A stretch of DNA of 58,226 nucleotides from Oscillospiraceae bacterium (GCA_020025275.1 JAHHSI010000012.1:1-58226), one strand, 5' to 3'. Positions 42,284 to 51,494 are shown, numbered from the stretch's first letter. The notes: generated by a model not told the origin, from the sequence alone. Translations and numbers: made by a program.

Positions 42284-43666
42284 ATGATGCATCCGAAAAA
42301 GGATATTCATGATTTTATGCACCCCGGTGTCCGTGTCCACCTCTCCGGCATCGGCGGCGTCTCCATGTGCCCGCTGGCCGAAGTGCTGCGGGGAATGGGT
42401 CTGAGTGTGCAGGGCTCGGACATGAACGAAAGCCCTTCCGTGGCGCATCTGCGCTCTCTGGGCATCCATGTGGACATCGGCCACAACGCCGAGAACCTGC
42501 GCCAGTGCGATCTGGTGATCCGCACCGCCGCCATCCATGACGACAATCCCGAGATCGCCGGCGCCATCACCCGTGGCATCCCCGTCTATGAGCGGGCACA
42601 GGCGTGGGGCGCCATTATGCGCCAGTATCAAAACGCCCTGTGTATCTCCGGCACCCACGGGAAAACCACCACCACCTCCATGGCCACCCACATTTTCATG
42701 GCCGCACAGGCAGATCCCACCGTGATGATCGGCGGCACACTGCCCATGCTGCACTCCGGCTATCGGGTCGGCCAGGGGGAGACCATCATTCTGGAATCCT
42801 GCGAATACTGCAACTCCTTCCTCAGCTTTTTCCCCACGGTGGCGGTGATCCTCAATATTGAGGCCGACCATCTGGACTTTTTCAAGGATCTGGCGGACGT
42901 GGAGCACTCCTTCCGTGCCTTCGCCGACCTCGTCCCCGACACGGGGTATGTGGTGGCGAACGCCGACGATCCCAACACCATGGACGCACTCCACGGTCTG
43001 CGTCATCCGTTGTTCACCTTTGGTCTGGAGCAGCCGGCCGACTGCCGTGCAGTGGACATCTCCTACCACGACGGCTACCCCAGCTTCTCCGTTGTCATCC
43101 ACGATCAGGTGTACGCCCATGTAGACCTGCAGGTGGCCGGCAAGCACAACATCCTCAATGCACTGGCCGCCGCTGCCGGTGCCTATGTGTTGGGCATCAA
43201 GGGGGAAGCGGTCAGTCGGGGTCTGGGCGAGTTTCTCGGCGCCGGCCGCCGCTTCGAGCACAAGGGGACATTCCACGGGGCGGAGGTCTATGACGACTAC
43301 GCCCACCACCCCGGCGAACTCCACGCCCTGCTGACCACCGCCAAAACCCTGCCCTATCAGCGCATCATCTGCGCCTTCCAGCCCCACACCTATACCCGAA
43401 CCAAGGCGCTTTTCCACGAGTTCGTGGAGGAACTGCGCCTGCCGGACGTGACGATTCTGGCGGAGATCTTTGCCGCTCGGGAGCAGAACGAACTGGGCAT
43501 CTCCTCTCAGGATCTGGCCAATGAGATCCCCGGTGCCGTTTACTGTTCCTCGCTGCAGGCCGTGACCGACAAGCTGGCAGAATTGGCCCAGCCCGGTGAC
43601 CTGATCCTCACGGTGGGCGCCGGCGACATCTACCGTGCCGGCGAAGAGCTGGTCCGCCGGGGGTAA
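42284..43666 (+). CDS. murC: UDP-N-acetylmuramate-L-alanine ligase
   Basis: A 460-residue Mur ligase that adds L-Ala to UDP-MurNAc, the first peptide step of peptidoglycan synthesis. HLSGIGGVSMCPLAEVL is the UDP-binding loop, SGTHGKTTTTSM the ATP P-loop, NIEADHLDFF the central-domain metal site, and YDDYAHHPGEL the C-terminal domain signature. ATG 42284 has AGGAGG 9 nt upstream; an open frame back to 42230 has no site. MSMCPLA with Cys instead of Gly-Met-spaced residues is slightly unusual but within family variation. Confidence 0.93.
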   Translation: MMHPKKDIHDFMHPGVRVHLSGIGGVSMCPLAEVLRGMGLSVQGSDMNESPSVAHLRSLGIHVDIGHNAENLRQCDLVIRTAAIHDDNPEIAGAITRGIPVYERAQAWGAIMRQYQNALCISGTHGKTTTTSMATHIFMAAQADPTVMIGGTLPMLHSGYRVGQGETIILESCEYCNSFLSFFPTVAVILNIEADHLDFFKDLADVEHSFRAFADLVPDTGYVVANADDPNTMDALHGLRHPLFTFGLEQPADCRAVDISYHDGYPSFSVVIHDQVYAHVDLQVAGKHNILNALAAAAGAYVLGIKGEAVSRGLGEFLGAGRRFEHKGTFHGAEVYDDYAHHPGELHALLTTAKTLPYQRIICAFQPHTYTRTKALFHEFVEELRLPDVTILAEIFAAREQNELGISSQDLANEIPGAVYCSSLQAVTDKLAELAQPGDLILTVGAGDIYRAGEELVRRG

Positions 43667-43670
43667 GGCC

Positions 43671-44207
43671 ATGAACATTTCTTCCGTCTTTTCCGGTGCC
43701 CCGCAGGAGGTGCGCCCCGCAGCCGAACAGTGCGTCTATGATCTACTGGAGCAACTGAAGATCCCCTTTGATCGGGTGGATCACGATCCGGCCGACACCA
43801 TGGAGGACTGCGTGGCCATCTCCCGGATTCTGGGCGTAGACATCTGCAAGAATCTGGTGCTGACACCACGAAACCGCAGCGCTTTCTACCTCTTGTGCCT
43901 GCCCGGTGACAAGCACTTTGCCACCAAGGATTTCTCCCGCCAGATCGGCTCTTCCCGCCTGAGTTTTGCCTCCGGCGAGGACATGGAGCAGCTCTTGGGC
44001 GTACAGCCCGGCTCCGCCTCCATTCTGGGACTGATGAACGACCCGGAACACCGGGTAACACTGGCACTGGATCGACAGGTTATCGCACACGAATTTTTCG
44101 GCTGCCACCCCTGCCGTAACACCTCGTCCCTGCGTCTGAGGACCGCCGATGTACTGGATGTGTTCCTCCGGCATACGGGCCATGTGCCCGTCCTTGTGGA
44201 CCTATAA
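43671..44207 (+). CDS. YbaK/ProX-type aminoacyl-tRNA deacylase
   Basis: A 178-residue editing-domain protein of the prolyl-tRNA synthetase-associated (YbaK/ProX) family, which hydrolyses mischarged tRNAs such as Ala- or Cys-tRNAPro. Signatures: a central VDICKNLVLTP, the KHFATKDFS segment, SFASGEDMEQLLGVQPGSASILGLMND (the GxxPGS-like substrate loop), and FGCHPCRNTSSLRL. ATG 43671 starts 4 bp after murC's stop, with GGGGG upstream. It is cotranscribed with murC. Confidence 0.85.
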   Translation: MNISSVFSGAPQEVRPAAEQCVYDLLEQLKIPFDRVDHDPADTMEDCVAISRILGVDICKNLVLTPRNRSAFYLLCLPGDKHFATKDFSRQIGSSRLSFASGEDMEQLLGVQPGSASILGLMNDPEHRVTLALDRQVIAHEFFGCHPCRNTSSLRLRTADVLDVFLRHTGHVPVLVDL

Positions 44208-44214
44208 AGAGACG

Positions 44215-44252
44215 TTTCCCCGCGCCGACAGTGGGCGTGGGGAAATTCTTTT
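44215..44252 (+). terminator. Terminator of murC-deacylase
   Basis: TTTCCCCGCGCC / GGCGTGGGGAAA stem (one G-T pair) followed by TTCTTTT. Confidence 0.75.
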
Positions 44253-44365
44253 GAAAAATTTCGTAAAAAAAGAGGAAATCTGAAAGTTTTCTCGTATATA
44301 CATATACAGAGCCTCGTATAGAACACCGGGCTTATGGCAAAACTTTCACCGAAAGGAGGCGCCAT

Positions 44366-46150
44366 ATGGCATTTCCTCAGCATTTTTTGGACGAGCTCAT
44401 TGCCCGCAGTGACATCGTGGACATTGTCAGCAGCTACGTCACCTTGAACCGAAAGGGCGCCAACCTCTTCGGTCTGTGTCCCTTCCACAATGAAAAGACC
44501 CCCTCCTTCTCCGTCTCGCCGGACAAGCAGATCTACCACTGCTTCGGCTGTAAGAAGGGCGGCGGCGTCATCAACTTCATTATGGAGATCGAGAACCTCA
44601 GCTATCCCGATGCGGTGCGCTTTCTCGCCCAGCGGGCCAATCTTCCGGTGCCGGAGGACGACCGGGACGGCACGGAAAAGCTGCGCCGCCGGATGCTGGC
44701 CCTCAATAAGGACGCCGCCCGGTACTACCATCAGATGCTGCTGGCCCCGGAGGGGGCCGGGGTGCGGGCGTACCTCAACCGCCGTGAGATCCGCCGTGGC
44801 GTGGCCACCCGCTTTGGCATGGGGGCCGCCCCCGACGCCTGGGACTCATTGCTGCGGGCCATGACGCAAAAGGGATACAGCAAGGCCGAGCTCATCAGCG
44901 CCGGTCTGGTGGTCAAAAACAAGAACGGTGGTCTTTACGACAAGTTCCGCAACCGCCTGATGCTGCCGGTCATTGACGTACGCGGCGACGTGGTGGGCTT
45001 CGGCAGCCGCGTTCTGGATAAGTCTGAGCCCAAGTACATGAATACCACCGAAACGCTCACCTACAGCAAGCGCCGTGTGCTCTACGGTCTCAATCTGGCC
45101 AAAAAGACGAAGCGGCCCAACATGATCCTCTGTGAGGGAAATCTGGACGTGGTGACGCTGCACCAGGCGGGCTTTGACAATGCCGTGGCCTCCATGGGTA
45201 CGGCCCTCACCACGGAGCAGATCCGTCTTTTGAGCCGGTATACCAAAGAGCTGGTCCTCTGCTATGACAACGATACCGCCGGCCAGCTGGCCACGCAGCG
45301 GGCGTTGGAGCTTCTCAACAACACAGATTTCTCGGTGAAGGTACTGCGCCTTCCCCGTCGAATGGTGGACGGAGAGGCCGTCAAGCAGGACGCCGATGAC
45401 TTCATCAAATTTCAGGGGCGGGACGCCTTTGAAAACCTGCTTTCCGGCAGCGAGAACGGCATTGAGTTCCGCATGGCGCAGGTCGCCGGCAAATATGATC
45501 TCCATGACGATCAACAGCGCATCGCCTACGCCACGGAGATCAGCACCGTTCTGTCCCGCCTTGAAAATGCGGTCGAGCGGGAGATCTACACCGTTCGCGC
45601 CGCAGAGACGGCAAAGCTCACCACCGAGGCCATGCGTCTGGAGGTCCAGCGCGCCTTCCGCCGCCGGCAGAGCAAGGAGCGGAAGATGACCGAGCGACGG
45701 GAGCTGAACCCGGCCGCCAATGCCCAGCCGGTGCCGCGCAGTATTCACTATGAAAATCTGCGCTCCGCCATGGCAGAGGAGGGCATTTTGCGTCTCCTGC
45801 TGCGGGATGAGGGGATCTTCCCCCCGGAACCACCGGTACAGCCCGAGGATTTTTCCAGTCCCCTGCTGGGGAAGATCTACCGCGAATTGTGGCACCACCG
45901 TGAGACGGGCCACGCCGGGAGCATCGCCTTTTTGAGCGGTGTCTTGACGCCCGAGGAGATGAGCCACCTGACCACCCTGCTGCAAAAGCCGGAATCCGTT
46001 GCCGGCGCCGAGCAGGCACTGCACGATTACATACACGTGATCCAAGACGAAAAAAGAAAACGGGACGGCGCTGCCAGTGAAGATCCCCTGCTGGCCGCCA
46101 TGAAACAATTTAAAGACAAAAAGGGTTATGGAGGAAAGCAACATGAGTGA
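44366..46150 (+). CDS. dnaG: DNA primase
   Basis: A 594-residue primase that lays RNA primers at the replication fork. The zinc finger is CPFHNEKTPSF plus YHCFGCKKGG (residues 38-66; C-x2-H-x17-C-x2-C). The catalytic TOPRIM core follows: RFRNRLMLPVID-type stretch, ILCEGNLDVV (catalytic Glu) and LCYDNDTAG (D-x-D-x-A). The C-terminal third is the helicase-binding domain. GAAAGGAGG precedes the ATG. It overlaps rpoD by 8 bp, the classic dnaG-rpoD macromolecular synthesis operon. Confidence 0.95.
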   Translation: MAFPQHFLDELIARSDIVDIVSSYVTLNRKGANLFGLCPFHNEKTPSFSVSPDKQIYHCFGCKKGGGVINFIMEIENLSYPDAVRFLAQRANLPVPEDDRDGTEKLRRRMLALNKDAARYYHQMLLAPEGAGVRAYLNRREIRRGVATRFGMGAAPDAWDSLLRAMTQKGYSKAELISAGLVVKNKNGGLYDKFRNRLMLPVIDVRGDVVGFGSRVLDKSEPKYMNTTETLTYSKRRVLYGLNLAKKTKRPNMILCEGNLDVVTLHQAGFDNAVASMGTALTTEQIRLLSRYTKELVLCYDNDTAGQLATQRALELLNNTDFSVKVLRLPRRMVDGEAVKQDADDFIKFQGRDAFENLLSGSENGIEFRMAQVAGKYDLHDDQQRIAYATEISTVLSRLENAVEREIYTVRAAETAKLTTEAMRLEVQRAFRRRQSKERKMTERRELNPAANAQPVPRSIHYENLRSAMAEEGILRLLLRDEGIFPPEPPVQPEDFSSPLLGKIYRELWHHRETGHAGSIAFLSGVLTPEEMSHLTTLLQKPESVAGAEQALHDYIHVIQDEKRKRDGAASEDPLLAAMKQFKDKKGYGGKQHE

Positions 46151-47669
46151 AAAACTGACGTCCAAGCAGCTTCAACAAATGGCCAACGAGCTGCTGGCTG
46201 CCGATAAGAAAAAGACGGCCGAGGCCGAGAACGCCAAGAAAAAGAGCGGCAGCAAGCTGGATGAAAAGACGATGGCCACCCTGCCGGCCTGCGCACTGCT
46301 GGCCAGCAACGAGAAGCTGCGTGACCTCTTTGCCAAGGGCAAGAAGAAGGGCAAGCTGGACTCCACCGAGCTGAGCGAGGTTCTGGATTCCATGGATCTG
46401 GAAAGCGCCCAGATGGATCTCATCTACGACTCTCTGGAGACGCTGAACATCGAGCTGAACACCGAGATCTTTGAGCCCTCCGATGACGACGAGCCGCCCA
46501 TGGCCGAGATCGCCGAGATCGAGGAAGAGGAGCTGGTGGACCCCAACACACTGGTGGACAGCTTCAACATCGATGACCCTGTCCGTATGTACCTCAAGGA
46601 GATCGGCAAGGTCTCGCTGCTGAGCGCCGACGAGGAGATCGATCTGGCAACGGCCATGGCCGCCGGAAACGAGGCCAAGGCCCGCATCGCCGCCTCCGAG
46701 GCCGCCATGCACCCCATGACCGATGACGAGCGCGCCGAATGCCAGCGTCTGGTGGCGCTGGGCGAAGAGGCCTCCCGCCTGCTGGCCGACGATGACGCCA
46801 CCCTCTCTTTGGAGGACGCCTCCAAGGCACAGGCCGCCATCCGCGCCGCCGCCAAGGCGCAGAGCCGTCTGGATGCTGCCGAGAATCTGGGTGAGCCCCT
46901 GACCGCCGAGGAACTGGACGAGGCCAAGAAGGTGGTCAAAAAGGGCGAGCGCGCCAAGCAGAAGCTGGCCGAGGCCAACCTCCGTCTGGTGGTCTCCATC
47001 GCCAAGCGCTACGTAGGTCGCGGGATGCTGTTCCTGGATCTGATCCAAGAGGGCAATCTGGGCCTCATCAAGGCCGTGGAGAAGTTCGACTACACCAAGG
47101 GCTACAAGTTCTCCACCTATGCTACGTGGTGGATCCGTCAGGCTATCACCCGTGCCATCGCCGATCAGGCCCGCACCATCCGCATCCCGGTCCACATGGT
47201 GGAAACCATCAACAAGGTCATCCGTGTCAGCCGTCAGCTGCTGCAGGAACTGGGCCACGATCCCTCCCCCGAGGAGATCTCCGAAGAAATGAATATGCCG
47301 GTGGATAAAGTCCGTGAGATCCTGAAAATTGCACAGGAGCCCGTCTCTCTGGAAACGCCCATCGGCGAGGAGGAGGATTCCCATCTGGGCGACTTCATCC
47401 CTGACGAGGGGGCTTCCGAGCCCAGCGAAGCGGCTTCCTTCACCCTGCTCAAAGAGCAGCTGGTGGACGTTCTGAGCACCCTGACCCCCCGGGAAGAGAA
47501 GGTGCTGAAGCTGCGTTTCGGCATTGAGGACGGCCGCACCCGCACACTGGAAGAGGTGGGCAAGGAGTTCAACGTGACCCGTGAGCGCATCCGCCAGATC
47601 GAGGCGAAGGCCCTGCGGAAACTGCGTCACCCCTCCCGCAGCAAGAAGCTGAAGGATTTCCTGAACTAA
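46143..47669 (+). CDS. rpoD: Primary sigma factor RpoD/SigA with duplicated insertion
   Basis: A 508-residue housekeeping sigma factor. ATG 46143 has GGAGGA 7 nt upstream. Region 1.2 starts at DDPVRMYLKEIG (144-155); region 2 at AEANLRLVVSIAKRYVGRG, GLIKAVEKFDYTKGYKFSTYATWWIRQAI (2.4); region 3 from EEISEEMNMPV; region 4.2 TLEEVGKEFNVTRERIRQIE. Between 1.2 and 2.1, residues about 178-268 are an Ala/Glu-rich helical insertion absent from Bacillus SigA. Two 31-residue segments in it (180-210 and 241-271) align without gaps at 11 identities. The insertion point is where E. coli RpoD has its non-conserved region. Confidence 0.93.
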   Translation: MSEKLTSKQLQQMANELLAADKKKTAEAENAKKKSGSKLDEKTMATLPACALLASNEKLRDLFAKGKKKGKLDSTELSEVLDSMDLESAQMDLIYDSLETLNIELNTEIFEPSDDDEPPMAEIAEIEEEELVDPNTLVDSFNIDDPVRMYLKEIGKVSLLSADEEIDLATAMAAGNEAKARIAASEAAMHPMTDDERAECQRLVALGEEASRLLADDDATLSLEDASKAQAAIRAAAKAQSRLDAAENLGEPLTAEELDEAKKVVKKGERAKQKLAEANLRLVVSIAKRYVGRGMLFLDLIQEGNLGLIKAVEKFDYTKGYKFSTYATWWIRQAITRAIADQARTIRIPVHMVETINKVIRVSRQLLQELGHDPSPEEISEEMNMPVDKVREILKIAQEPVSLETPIGEEEDSHLGDFIPDEGASEPSEAASFTLLKEQLVDVLSTLTPREEKVLKLRFGIEDGRTRTLEEVGKEFNVTRERIRQIEAKALRKLRHPSRSKKLKDFLN

Positions 47670-47684
47670 GGGAGGTATACGATC

Positions 47685-48029
47685 ATGGTGATTGATTTTG
47701 ACCGGATCCCTGCCCAGAACCTCGCCCATTTCAAGGGCGGCGAGGGCGAGGTGATCGCCCATATGTACACCGATGCCATGGGTAAGATTGCCCGGCTCAC
47801 CCTGCCGGTGGGCGCCTCCATCGGTCTGCACACCCACGACACCAGCGCCGAGGTCATGTATTTTCTCTCCGGTCAGGGCATCATTCTGGAGGATAACGCC
47901 CCCAACGGCGACCCCCTGCCCGTCTGCGCCGGGATGTGCTGCTACTGCCCCAAGGAACATACCCACAGTCTCATCAACAACGGTACCGAGCCCCTGACGC
48001 TGCTGGCCGTGATCCCTGAGCTGGGCTGA
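47685..48029 (+). CDS. Small cupin-domain protein
   Basis: A 114-residue single-domain cupin. Motif 1 is GLHTHDTSAEVMYFLSGQG (metal-binding His pair and Glu) and motif 2 is HTHSLINNGTEPLTLLAV with the last His. Such proteins can be metal-binding enzymes, isomerases or sensors; no function can be assigned. GGGAGG lies 9 nt before the ATG, and it begins 15 bp after rpoD, so it may be cotranscribed. Confidence 0.82.
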   Translation: MVIDFDRIPAQNLAHFKGGEGEVIAHMYTDAMGKIARLTLPVGASIGLHTHDTSAEVMYFLSGQGIILEDNAPNGDPLPVCAGMCCYCPKEHTHSLINNGTEPLTLLAVIPELG

Positions 48030-48150
48030 TCGCCCACTCCTCCCGCCCTCTCCCCTCACTCCCTGCACCGCATCCGACACCTACAGCGCCCCCTTCCCTG
48101 CATTTTCAAAAAATTTGTATGAAAAGGAGCCCTGCCTATGTCTCACACGG

Positions 48151-48273
48151 TTGTCGGGCGTCAAGGGCGGTCAGGGCTTTTATGACTACTCCGGCGAAAA
48201 AGCCGACGCCGCCATCCGGGCCCGGGACCAGGCCTACATCGAGCTGGCCAAAGTCCTCTACTTCCAAAAATAA
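48151..48273 (+). pseudogene. Remnant of a 3-hydroxyacyl-CoA dehydrogenase C-terminus
   Basis: Forty codons ending at TAA 48271-48273 read GVKGGQGFYDYSGEKADAAI and then ARDQAYIELAKVLYFQ. KxGxGFYDY is the end-of-domain signature of 3-hydroxyacyl-CoA (3-hydroxybutyryl-CoA) dehydrogenases. A GGAG site and ATG (48138) lie just upstream, but in another frame. This suggests a deletion that removed most of the gene and left its start and tail. Identification rests on one motif. The rest of 48030-48461 holds a terminator and a promoter. Confidence 0.5.
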
Positions 48274-48350
48274 CGCCTTAGGCGCGGCGACTTCGGATGA
48301 TTTCTCGAAGCACGCCACAGAATCCGAATTTTATGAAAGCGGTTCTTTGA

Positions 48351-48388
48351 ACAGGGCGGCTGTGCAGAAGCACAGCCGCCCTGTTTTC
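48351..48388 (+). terminator. Terminator after the dehydrogenase remnant
   Basis: ACAGGGCGGCTGTG (48351-48364) / CACAGCCGCCCTGT (48371-48384), 14 perfect pairs, then TTT. Confidence 0.8.
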
Positions 48389-48415
48389 TCTCTTGTTCCC
48401 TGCCTCTCATGCTCC

Positions 48416-48444
48416 TTGCGCAGGTGACGCAGGTGTATTATAAT
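48416..48444 (+). promoter_or_regulatory. Promoter of the AraC-type regulator gene
   Basis: TTGCGC (48416-48421), 17 bp, perfect TATAAT (48439-48444), 17 bp before the ATG at 48462, so the 5' UTR is very short. Confidence 0.6.
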
Positions 48445-48461
48445 CAGCAGCAGGTGATGCT

Positions 48462-49193
48462 ATGGAAACGATTCTTTATCAAAAAGACCGGATCGTCCTG
48501 TTTGCCGAATACGGGGATCCCGCCTTGCACAAGCACTTTGCCAAACACATTTTACTCTCCGACCGCCCCTTTCTCTGCCGGGTAGACGGGCAGGAACACG
48601 TCGTTCGCTCCATGATGATCCGTTCACAGGTGCTGCACTCTGTGAAAACCGAGAGCGATGCCCGGATGGTGGTCTTTTTTATCGACGAAACCTCCGCCCT
48701 GTCCAAGCAGATCCAGCAGAGGTACCTTGCCGAGCGAAGCCATCGGCCGCTGCCGCCGTCATTGGAACAGGCACTGCTCCTGCGGCTCCGCTGCCACAGC
48801 CCCCTGCAAGCCATCGATCAGTGTGTGGCAGCCCACTTTCGAGGCCGGCAAAGCGCCGGTTCCGATATGGACCCCCGGATCGCCCGGCTCCTGCACATCA
48901 TCGAGGAGAGCGAAACTCTGCCGCAAGACATCTATGACTCCCTCTCCTCGCAGGTCTGCCTGAGCAAAAGCCGATGCCTGCACCTCTTTAAGGAGACCAT
49001 CGGGATCGATCTGAAAAACTATCTGCTGCTCAAGCGAATGGAGAAAACGTATCGCTATGTGACGGAACGGGGAATGCGGATCACCGAAGCGGCCATTCTT
49101 TCCGGCTTTTCCAGTTCCTCCCACTTTGCCGAAGCGTGTAAGCAGCACTACGGCATCTCTCTGAGCGATTTTCTGAAGGCACAAAAAAGATAG
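48462..49193 (+). CDS. AraC-family transcriptional regulator
   Basis: A 243-residue regulator. Residues 1-100 form a cupin-like sensing domain; the C-terminal AraC domain (about 145-243) has two helix-turn-helices, CLSKSRCLHLFKETIGIDLK and ITEAAILSGFSSSSHFAEACKQHYGISLSDF. It probably controls the alpha/beta hydrolase gene that follows 60 bp downstream in the same direction. The ligand is unknown. Confidence 0.87.
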   Translation: METILYQKDRIVLFAEYGDPALHKHFAKHILLSDRPFLCRVDGQEHVVRSMMIRSQVLHSVKTESDARMVVFFIDETSALSKQIQQRYLAERSHRPLPPSLEQALLLRLRCHSPLQAIDQCVAAHFRGRQSAGSDMDPRIARLLHIIEESETLPQDIYDSLSSQVCLSKSRCLHLFKETIGIDLKNYLLLKRMEKTYRYVTERGMRITEAAILSGFSSSSHFAEACKQHYGISLSDFLKAQKR

Positions 49194-49253
49194 CGTCCAA
49201 ACGAAAGCGCCGCCCCCGCGCATCCTTTATACTAAAGAGCGGAGGTGTATCGC

Positions 49254-50396
49254 ATGACATTTCAAAAAGGCCTATATTCATTGCACCCGGAGGAAAACTA
49301 CAACTTTCAGCTGAACCGTCTGGTCAACTGGGACGGCGGGGATCTGGAAGAAGTCCGTTCCGTTGCCGGAATGATCCACACAAATTCCGACTGGAAACAG
49401 CAGTTGATCCGTCTGGGCGACCGGGCGCTGGCACAAGAGCGCATGGAAAATGCCATCGCCTACTACCGGATGAGCGAGTTTTTCATGTCTGATGACGACC
49501 CGGACAAACGTGCCTACTACAAAAAGGCAGTGGATCTTTTCTATGCCTACTACGCAGACTACTTTGAAGACCACACCGTAGAGCGATTTTCCGTCCCCTT
49601 CGAGGAGGTACAGCTGCCGGTGCTGCTGGCCAGGAGCCGCGGCGCCAAAAAGGGCACCATCCTCTTCCACGGCGGAAACGACAGCTATTTCGAGGAGCTG
49701 TTCTTCCCTATGCTCTATTTCTCTGAACACGGCTACGACGTATATCTGTTTGAAGGCCCCGGGCAGGGCGGCGTCTTACGGGAGCAGGGAAAACCCTTCA
49801 CCCATCGCTGGGAACAGCCCGTAGGCGCTATTCTGGATGCGTGTCATCTGGAGGACGTGATCCTCATCGGGGTATCTCTGGGCGGAATGTTGGCCCCCCG
49901 TGCCGCCGCCTTCGACCGGCGGATCTCCCACGTGGTGGCCTGGTCCATCTTCCCCAATTTTTTGGAGATCTCCCTGTACGATCTGCCAAAACCGGCACGG
50001 CTGCTTTTCTCCTTCCTGCTGAAAACAAAGCAGCGCTGGCTCATCAATCGGATGATGTACAGCGAAATGAAAAAAGATCCTTTCATGCAGTGGGTCTTTT
50101 CCCATGGGATGTACGCCTACGATGCCCCGACGCCCTATGCGTATCTACGCAAACTCAACGATTTTCAGATGATGGATGTGGCCCCTCAGATCACACAGGA
50201 CGTTCTGCTGCTGCACGGCAAACAGGATCACTTTATCCACTGGAGCCTGTACAGTGAGGTGGTAGAGCAGTTAAAAAACGCACGATCCATCACCGTACGC
50301 CTGTTTACCCAACAGGAAGCCGCCTCCAACCACTGCCAGTGTGGAAACACACAACTGGCGCTGGATACGATCCTCCACTGGCTGGCGACAGTGTGA
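49254..50396 (+). CDS. Alpha/beta hydrolase
   Basis: A 380-residue hydrolase. A helical N-terminal extension (about 1-115) precedes the fold; FHGGNDSYFEE is the oxyanion-loop strand, LIGVSLGGM gives nucleophile S208, QDHFIHW supplies a likely acid-residue loop, and SNHCQCGNT near the C-terminus holds the catalytic His. This layout recalls 2,6-dihydropseudooxynicotine hydrolase-like enzymes that cleave C-C bonds, but the substrate cannot be deduced. ATG 49254 has GGAGGT 7 nt upstream. It sits behind the AraC gene. Confidence 0.85.
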   Translation: MTFQKGLYSLHPEENYNFQLNRLVNWDGGDLEEVRSVAGMIHTNSDWKQQLIRLGDRALAQERMENAIAYYRMSEFFMSDDDPDKRAYYKKAVDLFYAYYADYFEDHTVERFSVPFEEVQLPVLLARSRGAKKGTILFHGGNDSYFEELFFPMLYFSEHGYDVYLFEGPGQGGVLREQGKPFTHRWEQPVGAILDACHLEDVILIGVSLGGMLAPRAAAFDRRISHVVAWSIFPNFLEISLYDLPKPARLLFSFLLKTKQRWLINRMMYSEMKKDPFMQWVFSHGMYAYDAPTPYAYLRKLNDFQMMDVAPQITQDVLLLHGKQDHFIHWSLYSEVVEQLKNARSITVRLFTQQEAASNHCQCGNTQLALDTILHWLATV

Positions 50397-50449
50397 TTCG
50401 TCCCCATCTGGTCCACAGCCTCCGCAGATGGTCGTTCTTTTTCCCGCAA

Positions 50450-50496
50450 AAAACCTCCCCTATGGCGCACCGTCCGTGTACCACAGGGGAGGTTTT
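50450..50496. terminator. Bidirectional terminator
   Basis: AAAACCTCCCCT (50450-50461) / AGGGGAGGTTTT (50485-50496) between the convergent hydrolase and HAD genes, with A/T runs on both sides. Confidence 0.82.
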
Positions 50497-50615
50497 CTCA
50501 TTGGGGAAGGCCCCGTAAACTCCGCTTTTGTTTTCTCTTAGCAGGCTCATATCCGCCGGGAGCAAGGCCTGTCACACGCCCCTGCACTCCGCGGTTCGTT
50601 CCCCGCCGGAGACAG

Positions 50616-51446
50616 CTATGTCAGGCAGAGCATCTCGATCACCTTGGCCACTCCGTCATGATCGCAGTCCTCGGCCACCAGATCTGCCAGCACTTTCACC
50701 GGCGCAAAGGCGTTGCCCATGGCCACCCCGGTCCCTGCGGCCCGGATCATGGTCACGTCGTTGAATCCGTCACCGAAGGCCATCACCTGCTCGGCGGTGC
50801 AGCCCAGATGATGTGCCAGCGCCAGCAGCGCCTCGCCCTTGTTGGCGCTGTGTTGGTTGATTTCCACATTGCTGGGGATGGCCGAGGTGATGATGAAGTC
50901 GGGGAATTTCTGCGGCAGTTCCTTCATCAGACGGGCCTTCACTTCCGTCTCTTCCGTGAAGAACTGTACCTTCTGGATGTCACGGGACTGCCCCTGCACC
51001 CACGCTTTCAGCTCCGGGACACCGCGGCGCAGCTGGCGGACCATGCGCTGATAATGGACGTCTGCGGTGTAGTCCTCGATCTTCGCCTGCACGGATGCAG
51101 TGATGTAGGCACTGTTGTCACAATAGCAGTCATAGGCCACCGGCCAGCGGTCCAGTTCGTCCATCAGCTCCACCACCTGTGTCCGTGGCATCTCCGCCCG
51201 GTATAAGACCGCCCCGTCGGACAAGCGCTGTACCTGCGCTCCGTTGATGGTGATGGCATAGTGGAGAAACGGCAGGCATCGGATCTCCTCCGGCACCGCC
51301 CCATAGAATCGTCCGGTGGTGGGAACGATTTCAATGCCCCGCTCCGCCGCCGCGCTCAGCGCCGCCCGATTGCGCTCCGTCAGCTCCTTTTGCGAATTGA
51401 GCAGGGTTCCGTCCAGATCCAGCGCAATGATTTTGATTTCATTCAT
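50616..51446 (-). CDS. Cof-type HAD hydrolase
   Basis: A 276-residue HAD subfamily IIB (Cof) phosphatase. Motif I is IIALDLDGTLLNS near residue 6, motif II PTTGR, and motif III/IV NKGEALLALAHHLG with FGDGFNDVTMI; the C2B cap lies between about 85 and 190. Cof enzymes act on sugar phosphates, pyridoxal phosphate or flavin phosphates. ATG 51446 has GAGGAG 8 nt upstream. It is the last gene of the birA-chrA-chrA-HAD operon. Confidence 0.88.
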   Translation of the reverse strand: MNEIKIIALDLDGTLLNSQKELTERNRAALSAAAERGIEIVPTTGRFYGAVPEEIRCLPFLHYAITINGAQVQRLSDGAVLYRAEMPRTQVVELMDELDRWPVAYDCYCDNSAYITASVQAKIEDYTADVHYQRMVRQLRRGVPELKAWVQGQSRDIQKVQFFTEETEVKARLMKELPQKFPDFIITSAIPSNVEINQHSANKGEALLALAHHLGCTAEQVMAFGDGFNDVTMIRAAGTGVAMGNAFAPVKVLADLVAEDCDHDGVAKVIEMLCLT

Positions 51447-51494
51447 CGACACATCTCCTCTATCCCACATCGGCGGGAATACGTACTCTTTTTC

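Noticed and set aside
46110..48080. 656-codon minus-strand ORF opposite rpoD
   Set aside because: Antisense shadow of rpoD and cupin, Gly/Leu/His-rich, no ribosome site.
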